Source: Actinomycetota bacterium (GTDB taxonomy: Bacteria; Actinomycetota; Acidimicrobiia; Acidimicrobiales; Ilumatobacteraceae). From it: DNA of 47,415 nucleotides. Made by a program: the position numbers and the translations under genes. The stretch is from assembly GCA_009704985.1 (NCBI GenBank), contig WLDE01000007.1:1-47415 (forward strand). Reading direction: 5' to 3'. The notes beneath the pieces are model-generated. The model made no database searches. It was given only the letters and a program-made list of their open reading frames with translations, and was not told the DNA's origin. Of this stretch, positions 15,591 to 23,195 are shown one piece after another. Each line of letters opens with the position of its first letter. Within the stretch, counting starts at the first letter, position 1.

Positions 15591-15637
15591 TCGATCCCGA
15601 TCGATCCCGGTCGATCCCGGTCGATCCCGGTCGATCG
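15591..15637. repeat. 10-bp tandem repeat, about 4.7 units
   Basis: Units of TCGATCCCGG (first unit TCGATCCCGA, last unit cut short) lie between the LuxR gene and the enoyl-CoA hydratase gene. Each unit contains the palindrome-like core TCGA and the array is in a non-coding stretch of 125 bp. Possible slipped-strand tract or multiple protein-binding site. Confidence 0.85.
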
Positions 15638-15700
15638 TCCCGACCTCCGCGAGACTCCACCCCGCCGTCGCACCGGGCGACGAGGACGTGAGGAGCAGAC

Positions 15701-16579
15701 GTGGCGTACGAGACGATCGACTGGGCCGTCGACGAGGGGATCCTGACGATCACGCTCGCCCGGCCCGAGCACCTCAACGCCTTCACGGTGCAGATGGCCG
15801 ACGAGCTGGTCGACGCGTTCGAGCGGGCGAGCCGGGACGACCAGGTCCGTGCCGTGGTGGTGACCGGGTCGGGACGGGCGTTCTGCGCGGGCATGGACCT
15901 CACCGTCGAGGGCAACGTCTTCGGTCTCGACGAGACCCTGCGCCCGACGATGGACGACATGACCGAGCGGCTCGACGACCCGGCGGTGGTGCGCGGCGTG
16001 CGCGACACCGGTGGCCGGGTGTCGCTCGCGATCTTCGCCTGCACGAAGCCGGTGATCGCCGCGATCAACGGCGCAGCCGTCGGCATCGGCGCCACGATGA
16101 CGCTGCCGATGGACGTGCGGATCGCGTCGGAACACGCCCGCATCGGCTTCGTGTTCGGCCGCATCGGCATCACCCCGGAGGCGTGCTCCACCTGGTTCCT
16201 GCCGCGCCTCGTCGGCATGTCGCAGGCACTCGAGTGGCTGTACACCGCGGACGTGCTCACGGCCGCCGAGGCGCACCAGGGCGGCCTCGTCCGCTCGGTC
16301 GTCCCCGCCGACGAGCTGCTCCCGACGGCGTACGCGCTCGCCAGGAGATTCGTCGACCAGCGGTCGCCGGTCGCCGTCGCGATGACGCGTCAGATGCTCT
16401 ACCGCAACGCCGGCGCCACCCATCCGCTCGCGGCGCACCAGGTGGACTCGCTCTCGATGTTCTACACGAGCATCGGCGACGGCAAGGAGGGCGTGCAGGC
16501 GTTCCGGGAGAAGCGTCCGCCGTCGTTCACCGGGCGGGCCTCGGAGATGCCGCCGTTCTACGACGACTGGGCCACCTGA
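15701..16579 (+). CDS. Enoyl-CoA hydratase/isomerase family protein
   Basis: 292-residue crotonase with the usual features: oxyanion-hole segment RAFCAGMDL (about 59-67), NGAAVGIGATMTLPMD (about 123-138), and a catalytic Glu in GITPEACSTW (about 162-171). It is a little longer than the minimal crotonases because of an insertion around residues 70-105 and a tail with RPPSFTGRASEMPPFYDDW, typical of a subgroup of actinobacterial and proteobacterial enoyl-CoA hydratases. GTG start with an AGGAGCAG ribosome binding site. Acts in fatty acid or aromatic acyl-CoA degradation; the substrate is not predictable. Confidence 0.88.
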   Translation: MAYETIDWAVDEGILTITLARPEHLNAFTVQMADELVDAFERASRDDQVRAVVVTGSGRAFCAGMDLTVEGNVFGLDETLRPTMDDMTERLDDPAVVRGVRDTGGRVSLAIFACTKPVIAAINGAAVGIGATMTLPMDVRIASEHARIGFVFGRIGITPEACSTWFLPRLVGMSQALEWLYTADVLTAAEAHQGGLVRSVVPADELLPTAYALARRFVDQRSPVAVAMTRQMLYRNAGATHPLAAHQVDSLSMFYTSIGDGKEGVQAFREKRPPSFTGRASEMPPFYDDWAT

Positions 16580-16591
16580 GCGCCGGACGGT

Positions 16592-16666
<75 letters not shown>

Positions 16667-16799
16667 GAGGTGCCGGGAGAGGCTATCGCCCCGGTCGCCG
16701 TCGCTCCTCGCTCACCGTTCTCCGAGCAGCACGGTGATGGCTGGACCGAGAGGGGATCCCATCTGCGCCTGGAGCCGGGTCGTCCGCGTCCGTCGTGCG

Positions 16800-16805
16800 T
16801 AGGGT
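16800..16805 (+). promoter_or_regulatory. Putative -10 element (leaderless) of the small CSLC protein gene
   Basis: TAGGGT lies 8 nt before the ATG at 16814; no Shine-Dalgarno is present. Confidence 0.45.
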
Positions 16806-16813
16806 GTGCATCG

Positions 16814-17194
16814 ATGGGAGCCGATCGACTGACGTTCATCTACGACGCCGACGGCACGTTGTTCGGTGAGATCGCCTACCTGGTGCGGTCGCGGTTCAAG
16901 GGCGAGCACTGCTCGCTGTGCGACATCACCCACACCTGGCACGGCAAGCGCAGCGAGTTCACCTCCGTCGAGGCGCGCCTGAACCTGCCCATCGAGTACC
17001 TCCACCGCAACGATCTCGACGAGACCACCGGCGCCGCGTACGCGTCGGTCAGCGACGCCCTGCCCACGGTGCTGGCCCACGTCGGTGACCGCTGGGTCGT
17101 GGCGCTCGGACCCGAACAGCTCGAGGCCTGCAAGGGCGACGTGCGGGCGTTCGAGCACGCCGTGCGCACGGCGCTCGACGCCATCCCGTACTGA
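16814..17194 (+). CDS. Conserved-looking small protein with a CSLC motif, function unknown
   Basis: 126-residue soluble protein. It begins with LTFIYDADGTLFGEIAYLVRSR and carries CSLCDITH (about residues 33-40), so a Cys-x-x-Cys pair is followed closely by a histidine, perhaps a metal or redox site. The layout (a short hydrophobic strand, the CxLC-x(3)-H element, then a second mixed domain ending near a conserved LHRNDL) recalls small uncharacterised bacterial proteins, but I cannot name the family with certainty. The start is ATG 16814 because of the leaderless -10. The upstream 150 bp separate it from tRNA-Gly on the other strand. The hydrolase gene begins 19 bp after its stop. Confidence 0.7.
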   Translation: MGADRLTFIYDADGTLFGEIAYLVRSRFKGEHCSLCDITHTWHGKRSEFTSVEARLNLPIEYLHRNDLDETTGAAYASVSDALPTVLAHVGDRWVVALGPEQLEACKGDVRAFEHAVRTALDAIPY

Positions 17195-17212
17195 TCTGCG
17201 GTCGGGCGCGCC

Positions 17213-18040
17213 GTGACGGAACTGCACCTCGACGACCTCACGCTCTGGTACGAGCGGCTCGGCGAACCGACCGCGCCCCGACTGCTCGTGTTCAACGGCT
17301 CGGGAGCGACGATCGAGGGATCCCGTCCGCTGCTCGACCGCCTGGCACGCTCGTTCCAGGTGCTCGTGCACGACCAGCGGTGCCTCGGTCGCACGAGCGT
17401 GCCCGACGAGCAGCCCACGATGGTCGACTACGCGTCGGACGCGGCGGTGCTGCTCGACCACGTCGGCTGGGAGCGCACCGCGGTGTTCGGCATCAGCTTC
17501 GGCGGGATGGTGGCGCAGGAGTTCGCCGTCACCCACCCCGGGCGGATCACCCGACTGGCGCTGCTCTGCACGTCGGCGGGCGGCCCGGGAGGGTCGAGCT
17601 ACCCGCTGCACACCCTCGCCGACCTGGAGGCCGACGAGCGCGAGCGGGTGTCGGTGCAGATCGTCGACACCCGGTACGACGACGCCTTCCTCGCCTCGAG
17701 CCCGCTCGACCGCGCGATCGTCGACACCATGCGCCGCCGTCCCGCCGCCGCGAAGACCGCCGAGCAGCTGCGCGGCGAGGCGATGCAGTTCGAGGCCCGC
17801 CGCCACCACGACGTGTGGGACCGGCTGCCGCGCATCACCTGCCCGACGCTCGTGGCGTGCGGTGCGTTCGACGGGATCGCGCCGCCGGGCAACAGCGAGG
17901 CGATCGCGTCGCGGATCCCCGGCGCGGAGTTGCGGACGTACGAGGGCGGTCACCTCTTCGTGTACCAGGACCGGCGGGCGTTCCCCGACATCGAGTCGTT
18001 CCTCGCCGCACCGGCAGCGCCGCCGCGGAACGGGTCCTAG
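17213..18040 (+). CDS. Alpha/beta hydrolase
   Basis: 275-residue alpha/beta-hydrolase fold enzyme. The catalytic triad can be assigned: nucleophile Ser95 in GISFGG, Asp220 in GAFDGIAPP and His247 in GGHLF. The early FNGSGATIEGS replaces the usual HG oxyanion loop, which is seen in some members of this family. It may hydrolyse an ester or lactone (3-oxoadipate enol-lactonase and similar enzymes are the nearest in style), but the substrate is unknown. GTG start; no strong ribosome binding site. The stop codon TAG forms the first three bases of a TAGGAT hexamer that may be the -10 of the SPFH gene. Confidence 0.82.
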   Translation: MTELHLDDLTLWYERLGEPTAPRLLVFNGSGATIEGSRPLLDRLARSFQVLVHDQRCLGRTSVPDEQPTMVDYASDAAVLLDHVGWERTAVFGISFGGMVAQEFAVTHPGRITRLALLCTSAGGPGGSSYPLHTLADLEADERERVSVQIVDTRYDDAFLASSPLDRAIVDTMRRRPAAAKTAEQLRGEAMQFEARRHHDVWDRLPRITCPTLVACGAFDGIAPPGNSEAIASRIPGAELRTYEGGHLFVYQDRRAFPDIESFLAAPAAPPRNGS

Positions 18041-18043
18041 GAT
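18038..18043 (+). promoter_or_regulatory. Putative -10 element of the SPFH gene
   Basis: TAGGAT overlaps the hydrolase stop codon. A start point near 18050 would give a leader of about 37 nt that contains the GGAGG site before ATG 18087. Confidence 0.35.
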
Positions 18044-18086
18044 CACCGCGGCGGCGGTGAGCGCGTCACCGCGGAGAGGTGGAGGT

Positions 18087-19061
18087 ATGGGACCGGTGGA
18101 GATCGCAGCGATCGTCGGAGTCGTCCTGTTGGTGATCCTGGTGCTGTCGTCGGTGAAGACCGTCGCGCAGGGCACGGTCGCCGTCACCACGATCTTCGGC
18201 AAGTACCGGTCGATCCGTCGCCCCGGGCTCAACTTCCTGATCCCGTTCGTGGAGAAGATCTTCCGCCGGATCAGCACCCAGAACCGCGCCGTCGAACTGC
18301 AGTTCCAGGCGATCACGCAGGACCAGGCGAACGTCTACTTCACGGCCATGCTCGTCTACTCCACGCTCGACGAGGCCGAGACCACGATCAAGAACGTCGC
18401 GTTCAAGTTCGTCAGCGAGAAGGACTTCCTCACCGCGATGGTGCGCAGCGTCGAGGGCAGCACCCGCGGCTTCGTCGCCACGATGCGCCAGGCAGAGATC
18501 CTCGGACTCCGCGGCGAGATCGTCCAGGAGGTGAAGGAGAACCTCGACGCCACGGTCGAGACGTGGGGCTATCACATCATCGACCTCCAGCTGAACGACA
18601 TCACCTTCGACCAGGCGATCACCACCTCGATGGCGCAGGTCGTCGCGTCGAACAACCTCAAGGCCGCCGCCACCAACGAGGGCGACGCGCTCCTCATCCG
18701 CCGCACCAAGGAGGCCGAGGCCGAGGGCACGGCGATCCGCATCGCCGCCGAGGCCGAGCGCACCGCGGCCCAGCTCCGCGGTCAGGGTGTGGCGCTGTTC
18801 CGCGAGGAGGTCGGGCGTGGCCTCACCCAGGCGGCCCGGGAGATGGAGGCGGCGAACGTCGACTCGTCGCTCATCCTGTTCTCGATCTGGACCGAGAGCA
18901 TCCGGAACATGGCCGAGAACGGCAAGGGCAACGTGCTCTTCCTCGACGGCTCGCCGGAGGGGATGGAGCGCACGATGCGCAACCTGATGGCGATGTCGCA
19001 GCTCGACGTGGCGCGCGACCAGGGCTGGGGCGCTCCGAAGCCGCCGAACGCGCCGCGCTGA
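18087..19061 (+). CDS. SPFH/Band 7 membrane protein (stomatin-like)
   Basis: 324-residue protein with one N-terminal membrane helix (about 4-22) followed by the SPFH/Band 7 domain (about 25-200: VAQGTVAVTTIFGKYRSIRR, PGLNFLIPF, AVELQFQAITQDQANVYF). A charged, Ala/Glu-rich coiled-coil region follows (about 205-265, RRTKEAEAEGTAIRIAAEAERTAAQLRG). Such proteins oligomerise in membrane microdomains and serve as scaffolds for proteases or stress proteins. The start is supported by a GGAGG site, although the spacing to the ATG is unusually short. No NfeD-type partner gene is adjacent. Confidence 0.87.
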   Translation: MGPVEIAAIVGVVLLVILVLSSVKTVAQGTVAVTTIFGKYRSIRRPGLNFLIPFVEKIFRRISTQNRAVELQFQAITQDQANVYFTAMLVYSTLDEAETTIKNVAFKFVSEKDFLTAMVRSVEGSTRGFVATMRQAEILGLRGEIVQEVKENLDATVETWGYHIIDLQLNDITFDQAITTSMAQVVASNNLKAAATNEGDALLIRRTKEAEAEGTAIRIAAEAERTAAQLRGQGVALFREEVGRGLTQAAREMEAANVDSSLILFSIWTESIRNMAENGKGNVLFLDGSPEGMERTMRNLMAMSQLDVARDQGWGAPKPPNAPR

Positions 19062-19140
19062 CGCGCCGATGCTCGGGTCGCCGCGACCGCGCCGGCCGTC
19101 GATCCGTCCGCACGGATCGTCACCCGTCTCGCCGGCCTGA

Positions 19141-19146
19141 CATCCT
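19141..19146 (+). promoter_or_regulatory. Putative -10 element (leaderless) of the LLM oxidoreductase gene
   Basis: CATCCT lies 8 nt before ATG 19155; no ribosome binding site is seen. Confidence 0.35.
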
Positions 19147-19154
19147 CGGGCACC

Positions 19155-20132
19155 ATGACGCGACCGTTCCGATTCGGGTGGCAGGCCTACAACGCGACGA
19201 GTGCAGCCGACTGGCGCGAGAAGGCCCGGCGGGCCGAGGACCTCGGCTACTCGTCGTTCATGCTCGCGGACCACTACATCGGACCCGGTCCGGCGCTGGA
19301 GGCCACGCACCACCCGGTGCAGGGCATCGCCGCGGTGCCGGCGATCGCCGTCGCCGCCGAGGCCACGTCCACGATCCGTGTGGGTGCTCGCGTGATGTGC
19401 ATCGACTACCGCAACCCGGCGGTGCTCGTGAAGGAGATGGCGACGCTCGACTTCTTCAGCGAGGGCCGGCTCGAGTTCGGGCTGGGTGCGGGTTGGTTGC
19501 AGGGCGAGTACGAGGCGATGGGCGTGCACTGGGACCCGGCGGGGGTCCGTGTCGACCGCCTCGCCGACGTGGTGCGGATGGCCAAGCTGCTCATGGCCGA
19601 CGGGGTGGTGGAGTTCGAGGGTGCCGAGCGCACCGGTGTGCGCGCCGTCGGGTTCGAGGGTCTGCCCAAGCCGGTGCAGCAGCCGCACCCGCCGATCATG
19701 ATCGGTGGTGGCTCGAAGCGCGTGCTGTCGCTCGCGGCGCGCGAGGCCCAGATCGTGAGCTTCAACTTCGACAACTCCTCCGGCAAGATCGGCCCCGGCG
19801 TGCCGACGTCGGACGCCGACGCGACCGACCAGAAGGTGGACTGGGTGCGCGACGCCGCCGGCGACCGCTTCGACGAGCTCGAGCTCGAGATCGGCGCCTA
19901 CTTCACCTTCGTCACCGACCACGGGCAGGCGACGGCCGAGGCGATGGCGCCCCGCATGGGGCTGTCGGTGGAGCAGATGCTCAGCCACCCGCACGCGCTG
20001 ATCGGTTCGGTCGACACGATCTGCGACGAGCTCGAGCGGCGACGCGAGCGGTACGGCATCTCGTACGTCACCGTCGGTGACAGCGTGGGCGACGCCTTCG
20101 CTCCCGTGGTGGCGCGCCTCGCCGGACGCTGA
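19155..20132 (+). CDS. LLM class F420-dependent oxidoreductase
   Basis: 325-residue luciferase-like monooxygenase-fold enzyme. Family signatures: FRFGWQAYNATSAADWREKARRAEDLGYSSFMLADHY at the N-terminus (the first barrel strand and helix), then VGARVMCIDYRNPAVLVKEMATLDFFSEGRLEFGLGAGWLQGEYEAMG, and PPIMIGGGSKRVLSLAAREA. Such sequences belong to the actinobacterial F420-binding subgroup (TIGR03621-like), which reduce or oxidise diverse substrates with coenzyme F420. It is not obviously in an operon. A short palindromic terminator separates it from the convergent metallophosphoesterase. Confidence 0.85.
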   Translation: MTRPFRFGWQAYNATSAADWREKARRAEDLGYSSFMLADHYIGPGPALEATHHPVQGIAAVPAIAVAAEATSTIRVGARVMCIDYRNPAVLVKEMATLDFFSEGRLEFGLGAGWLQGEYEAMGVHWDPAGVRVDRLADVVRMAKLLMADGVVEFEGAERTGVRAVGFEGLPKPVQQPHPPIMIGGGSKRVLSLAAREAQIVSFNFDNSSGKIGPGVPTSDADATDQKVDWVRDAAGDRFDELELEIGAYFTFVTDHGQATAEAMAPRMGLSVEQMLSHPHALIGSVDTICDELERRRERYGISYVTVGDSVGDAFAPVVARLAGR

Positions 20133-20148
20133 ACCGAGACAGGCGGTC

Positions 20149-20170
20149 GACGGGCCCGGACCGGGCCGTC
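20149..20170. terminator. Bidirectional terminator hairpin
   Basis: GACGGgCCCGG pairs with CCGGGCCGTC, with one bulged G. It lies between two convergent genes, 16 nt after the LLM stop and 11 nt after the metallophosphoesterase stop. Confidence 0.55.
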
Positions 20171-20181
20171 GGGTCGGGTGG

Positions 20182-21582
20182 TCAGCGCGACAGGAACAGG
20201 CGCACGTTGCGGTCCAGCCGCGAACCGGCCATCGCGTTGCGGATGGTGGAGCCGCCGGAGCGCTCGGCGAGGGCACGGTGCCACCACGCGAGCGACCCCT
20301 CGGGCGCCGTGTGCGCGTGCACCGTCGTGCGGATCTCCACCGAGCCCCCGGGATGTCGCACGAGCCGGATCGAGCGCCGCTCGCTCGGCCAGTCGATGAT
20401 CGAGGCGGTGGTGATCTCCCAGAAGCCGCCCGCAGCGCCGGCCCGCGGCGTGATCCGGTGCACGTGCCGGTGGCCGGTGAGCCAGAGCACCACGCACGGA
20501 TGGCGGTGCACGACCTCGAGCATCGGCGCGGCGAGCACGCGGTCGGGATCGGCGCCACGCTCGTTCACCAGCGTGTCCGGCCCGTGGTGACTGGCGAGCA
20601 CCACGAGCCGGCCGTGGCGGTCGGCCTCGTCGAGCTGCTCCTCGAGCCAGCGGAGCTGGAAGCGCCCGACGCTGCCCTGGTAGTCGGCGTGGGGGTGGTT
20701 GGTGTCGAGCAGCACGAGGGTCACCTCGCCCAGGCGCACCACCGTGTCGGCACGGCCGGTGGGTGTGGTGCCGCTCCACCCGAGCGCGCCCGCCATCGCG
20801 TGCGCGGCGATCCACTCGGTGAGGTCGGTCGGGCGGCGGTCGGGGTCGGGTTCGACGGACCGCTCCCCGGCGCCGAGGAACGCCTCGGGACGGTCGACGA
20901 ACAGGGTGAGCGGATCGTCCGGCACGAACCCGGGTGGCGGAAGGAACGCCTTGCGGCCACCGGTCGCCACGCTCGCGAGGGTGTCGTTCACCAGCGAGGT
21001 GCCCTGGCAGAACAGGTCGTGGTTGCCGGGCAGGCTGGTCCACGGCACGCCGACGCCGGCCGACGTGAGCGGCGCCTCGGTGCGTGCCACGAGGTCGTCG
21101 ACCACGGGGTAGCCGCGCGGCTTCCACAGGTCGTCGACCGAGGCGTCGGGGCTCCAGTAGGGCCAGGGTGCGTCGCCGAGCAGGTGGAGGTGGTCGCGTG
21201 CGTCCTGCGGGCCGCCGGTCGCCGGCAGCTGCGCCGTGCCGCCGGCGACGAGGGCGAGGTACACGTCGAGTTCGTTGCGCTGGGCGTTGTCGATGTTGTC
21301 GCCGGTGCTGATCAGCAGGTCGGCCGAGCCGTCGGCGCGGATCTCGTCGACGTGCTGTGCCAGCGCCCACGGCACCAGGCTCTCCTGGGGGCGGTGCATG
21401 TGGAGCAGCGGGCGCCAGCGAGGGTCGGCAGCGAGCGTCTCGATCCACTCGAAGCGCATCGGCGAGGCGGCGTCGAGGACGTGGAGGTCGCTCACATGTC
21501 CGATCCGCAGCACGACCTCACCCGTCGTGCCGGGCTCGGGAGCGAGGTCGGTCCGTGCCTCCAGGTCCGGGTGATCGTCCAT
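20182..21582 (-). CDS. Calcineurin-like metallophosphoesterase
   Basis: 466-residue metallophosphoesterase. The five metal-binding blocks are visible: HVSDLHV near the N-terminus, STGDNIDN, PGNHDLF, ASHHG and GHRHVH. The overall layout and length resemble the actinobacterial TIGR03767 (PPA1498) family. The Asp/Glu/Pro-rich region between GNHD and the second half is longer than in simple phosphodiesterases. The substrate is unknown (phosphomonoester, diester or nucleotide). The start ATG 21582 is chosen over the longer frame because a CACACT hexamer lies 8 nt upstream, and the extension would run into the divergent selO gene. It shares a 42-bp divergent region with selO. Confidence 0.8.
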   Translation of the reverse strand: MDDHPDLEARTDLAPEPGTTGEVVLRIGHVSDLHVLDAASPMRFEWIETLAADPRWRPLLHMHRPQESLVPWALAQHVDEIRADGSADLLISTGDNIDNAQRNELDVYLALVAGGTAQLPATGGPQDARDHLHLLGDAPWPYWSPDASVDDLWKPRGYPVVDDLVARTEAPLTSAGVGVPWTSLPGNHDLFCQGTSLVNDTLASVATGGRKAFLPPPGFVPDDPLTLFVDRPEAFLGAGERSVEPDPDRRPTDLTEWIAAHAMAGALGWSGTTPTGRADTVVRLGEVTLVLLDTNHPHADYQGSVGRFQLRWLEEQLDEADRHGRLVVLASHHGPDTLVNERGADPDRVLAAPMLEVVHRHPCVVLWLTGHRHVHRITPRAGAAGGFWEITTASIIDWPSERRSIRLVRHPGGSVEIRTTVHAHTAPEGSLAWWHRALAERSGGSTIRNAMAGSRLDRNVRLFLSR

Positions 21583-21590
21583 GGCGCCCC

Positions 21591-21596
21591 AGTGTG
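21591..21596 (-). promoter_or_regulatory. Putative -10 element (leaderless) of the metallophosphoesterase gene
   Basis: CACACT on the minus strand, 8 nt before ATG 21582; it lies back to back with the selO promoter. Confidence 0.35.
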
Positions 21597-21612
21597 GCCG
21601 CGAGCCGATCGG

Positions 21613-21618
21613 TAGCCT
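21613..21618 (+). promoter_or_regulatory. Putative -10 element (leaderless) of selO
   Basis: TAGCCT lies 6 nt before ATG 21625, with no ribosome binding site. Confidence 0.5.
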
Positions 21619-21624
21619 CGACAC

Positions 21625-23124
21625 ATGAGCGTCGCACCGCCGCTGTTCACCTTCGACGACAGCTTCGCCCGCGAGCTGGAGGGCCTGTACGACCCGTGGC
21701 AGGCAGCTCCGGCTCCCGCCCCCGACCTGCTCGTGCTCAACGGTCCGCTCGCCGCCGAGCTCGGGCTCGACGCCGACCAGCTCGCCGATGCCGCCGGCGT
21801 GCAGGTGCTGGTCGGCAACGCCGTCGCCGAAGGATCCGTGCCGATCGCGATGGCCTACTCGGGTCATCAGTTCGGCAACTACTCACCGCGCCTCGGCGAC
21901 GGCCGGGCGCTGCTCCTGGGCGAGCACGTCACCCCCGACGGGCGTCGGGTCGACGTGCACCTCAAGGGATCTGGCCGCACCCGGTTCGCCCGCGGTGGCG
22001 ACGGCAAGGCCGCGGTCGGGCCGATGCTGCGCGAGTACGTGATCGGTGAGGCGATGTACGCACTCGGCATCCCCACCACCCGTGCGCTGGCGGTGCTCGC
22101 GACGGGGGAGCGGATCATGCGCGACCGCGGGCCGGTGCCCGGGGCGGTGCTGGTGCGCGTTGCGTCCAGCCACCTGCGGGTCGGCACCTTCCAGTACGCG
22201 GCGTCCACGGGTGATCGCGACCTGCTCCGCCGCCTGGCCGACCACGCCATCGCCCGACACCACCCGTCGGCGGCAGAGGCGCCGAACACGGCGCTCGCGC
22301 TCTACGAGCGGGTGATCGCCGTCCAGGCCGAGTTGGTGGCGCGCTGGATGCACGTCGGATTCGTGCACGGCGTGATGAACACCGACAACACCACGATCTC
22401 CGGCGAGACCATCGACTACGGGCCCTGCGCGTTCATGGACCGGTTCGACCCGGCGACGGTGTTCAGCTCGATCGACCACGGCGGCCGCTACGCCTACGGC
22501 AACCAGCCCCGTGTCCTGCAGTGGAACCTGGCCCGCCTCGCCGAGGCGCTGCTGCCGCTGCTGTCCGACCACACCGACACGGCCGTCGCGATGGCCACCG
22601 AGGCGTTGCAGGGGTTCGGTCCGCAGTACGAGACGCACTGGCACGACGGAATGCACCGCAAGCTCGGCCTCCACCGGGCCGACGGGTCCGACGCCGACGT
22701 CGCCCGGCTCGACGCGTTCGTGCAGGCCGTGCCCGAGCTGCTGCGTGCGCAGCGGGTGGACCACACCCTGTTCTTCCGGCGGCTGTCGCACGTGCTGCGC
22801 GGTGACAGCGGGCCGGCGCGGTCGCTGTTCGCCGACCCGGGCGCGTTCGACGCGTGGGCCGAGTCGTGGCTCGCTCTCCTGCCGGTGGAGCGCGCCGCGT
22901 GCGAGGCGCTCGCCGACGAGCTCGACCTGGTGAACCCGCTGTACGTGCCGCGCAACCACCTGGTGGAGGCCGCGCTCGACGCGGCGGTGGCCGGCGACCT
23001 CGCCCCGGTGCGCCGGCTCGTCGAGGCCGTGTCGCAGCCCTTCGACGAGCGTCCCGGCTTGGAGGCGTACACCGAACCCGCTCCCGACCACGGCGCGCCG
23101 TACGTCACCTACTGCGGCACCTGA
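21625..23124 (+). CDS. selO: Protein adenylyltransferase SelO (YdiU/UPF0061)
   Basis: 499-residue pseudokinase-fold AMPylase. The family blocks are all visible: [18 protein letters not shown] (residues 78-95), [21 protein letters not shown] (113-133), the [20 protein letters not shown] block (136-155), HGVMNTDN (248-255) with the metal-binding Asn, and [10 protein letters not shown] (264-273). The C-terminus ends in TYCGT, with the cysteine found in bacterial SelO where animal homologues have selenocysteine. Known members transfer AMP to Ser, Thr or Tyr of metabolic proteins during redox stress. It is slightly longer than E. coli YdiU (478). Stands alone between divergent and convergent neighbours. 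Confidence 0.93.
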   Translation: MSVAPPLFTFDDSFARELEGLYDPWQAAPAPAPDLLVLNGPLAAELGLDADQLADAAGVQVLVGNAVAEGSVPIAMAYSGHQFGNYSPRLGDGRALLLGEHVTPDGRRVDVHLKGSGRTRFARGGDGKAAVGPMLREYVIGEAMYALGIPTTRALAVLATGERIMRDRGPVPGAVLVRVASSHLRVGTFQYAASTGDRDLLRRLADHAIARHHPSAAEAPNTALALYERVIAVQAELVARWMHVGFVHGVMNTDNTTISGETIDYGPCAFMDRFDPATVFSSIDHGGRYAYGNQPRVLQWNLARLAEALLPLLSDHTDTAVAMATEALQGFGPQYETHWHDGMHRKLGLHRADGSDADVARLDAFVQAVPELLRAQRVDHTLFFRRLSHVLRGDSGPARSLFADPGAFDAWAESWLALLPVERAACEALADELDLVNPLYVPRNHLVEAALDAAVAGDLAPVRRLVEAVSQPFDERPGLEAYTEPAPDHGAPYVTYCGT

Positions 23125-23134
23125 CCCGACCACC

Positions 23135-23149
23135 GGCCCGTCGCGGGCC
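23135..23149. terminator. Short terminator hairpin after selO
   Basis: GGCCCG-TCG-CGGGCC, a perfect 6-bp stem with 3-nt loop, located 10 nt after the selO stop and in front of a convergent gene. No T-run. Confidence 0.45.
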
Positions 23150-23195
23150 CATGATCGGTTCGCAGCGGCCAGGTCGGATGGCGGCCGGTGGCGGC

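Noticed and set aside
15591..15637. CRISPR array
   Set aside because: The units are 10 bp and directly adjacent, with no spacers and no cas genes nearby.
20182..21867. Longer version of the metallophosphoesterase starting at 21867
   Set aside because: It would run through the divergent selO start region; the extension has no domain, while ATG 21582 has a leaderless -10 just upstream.
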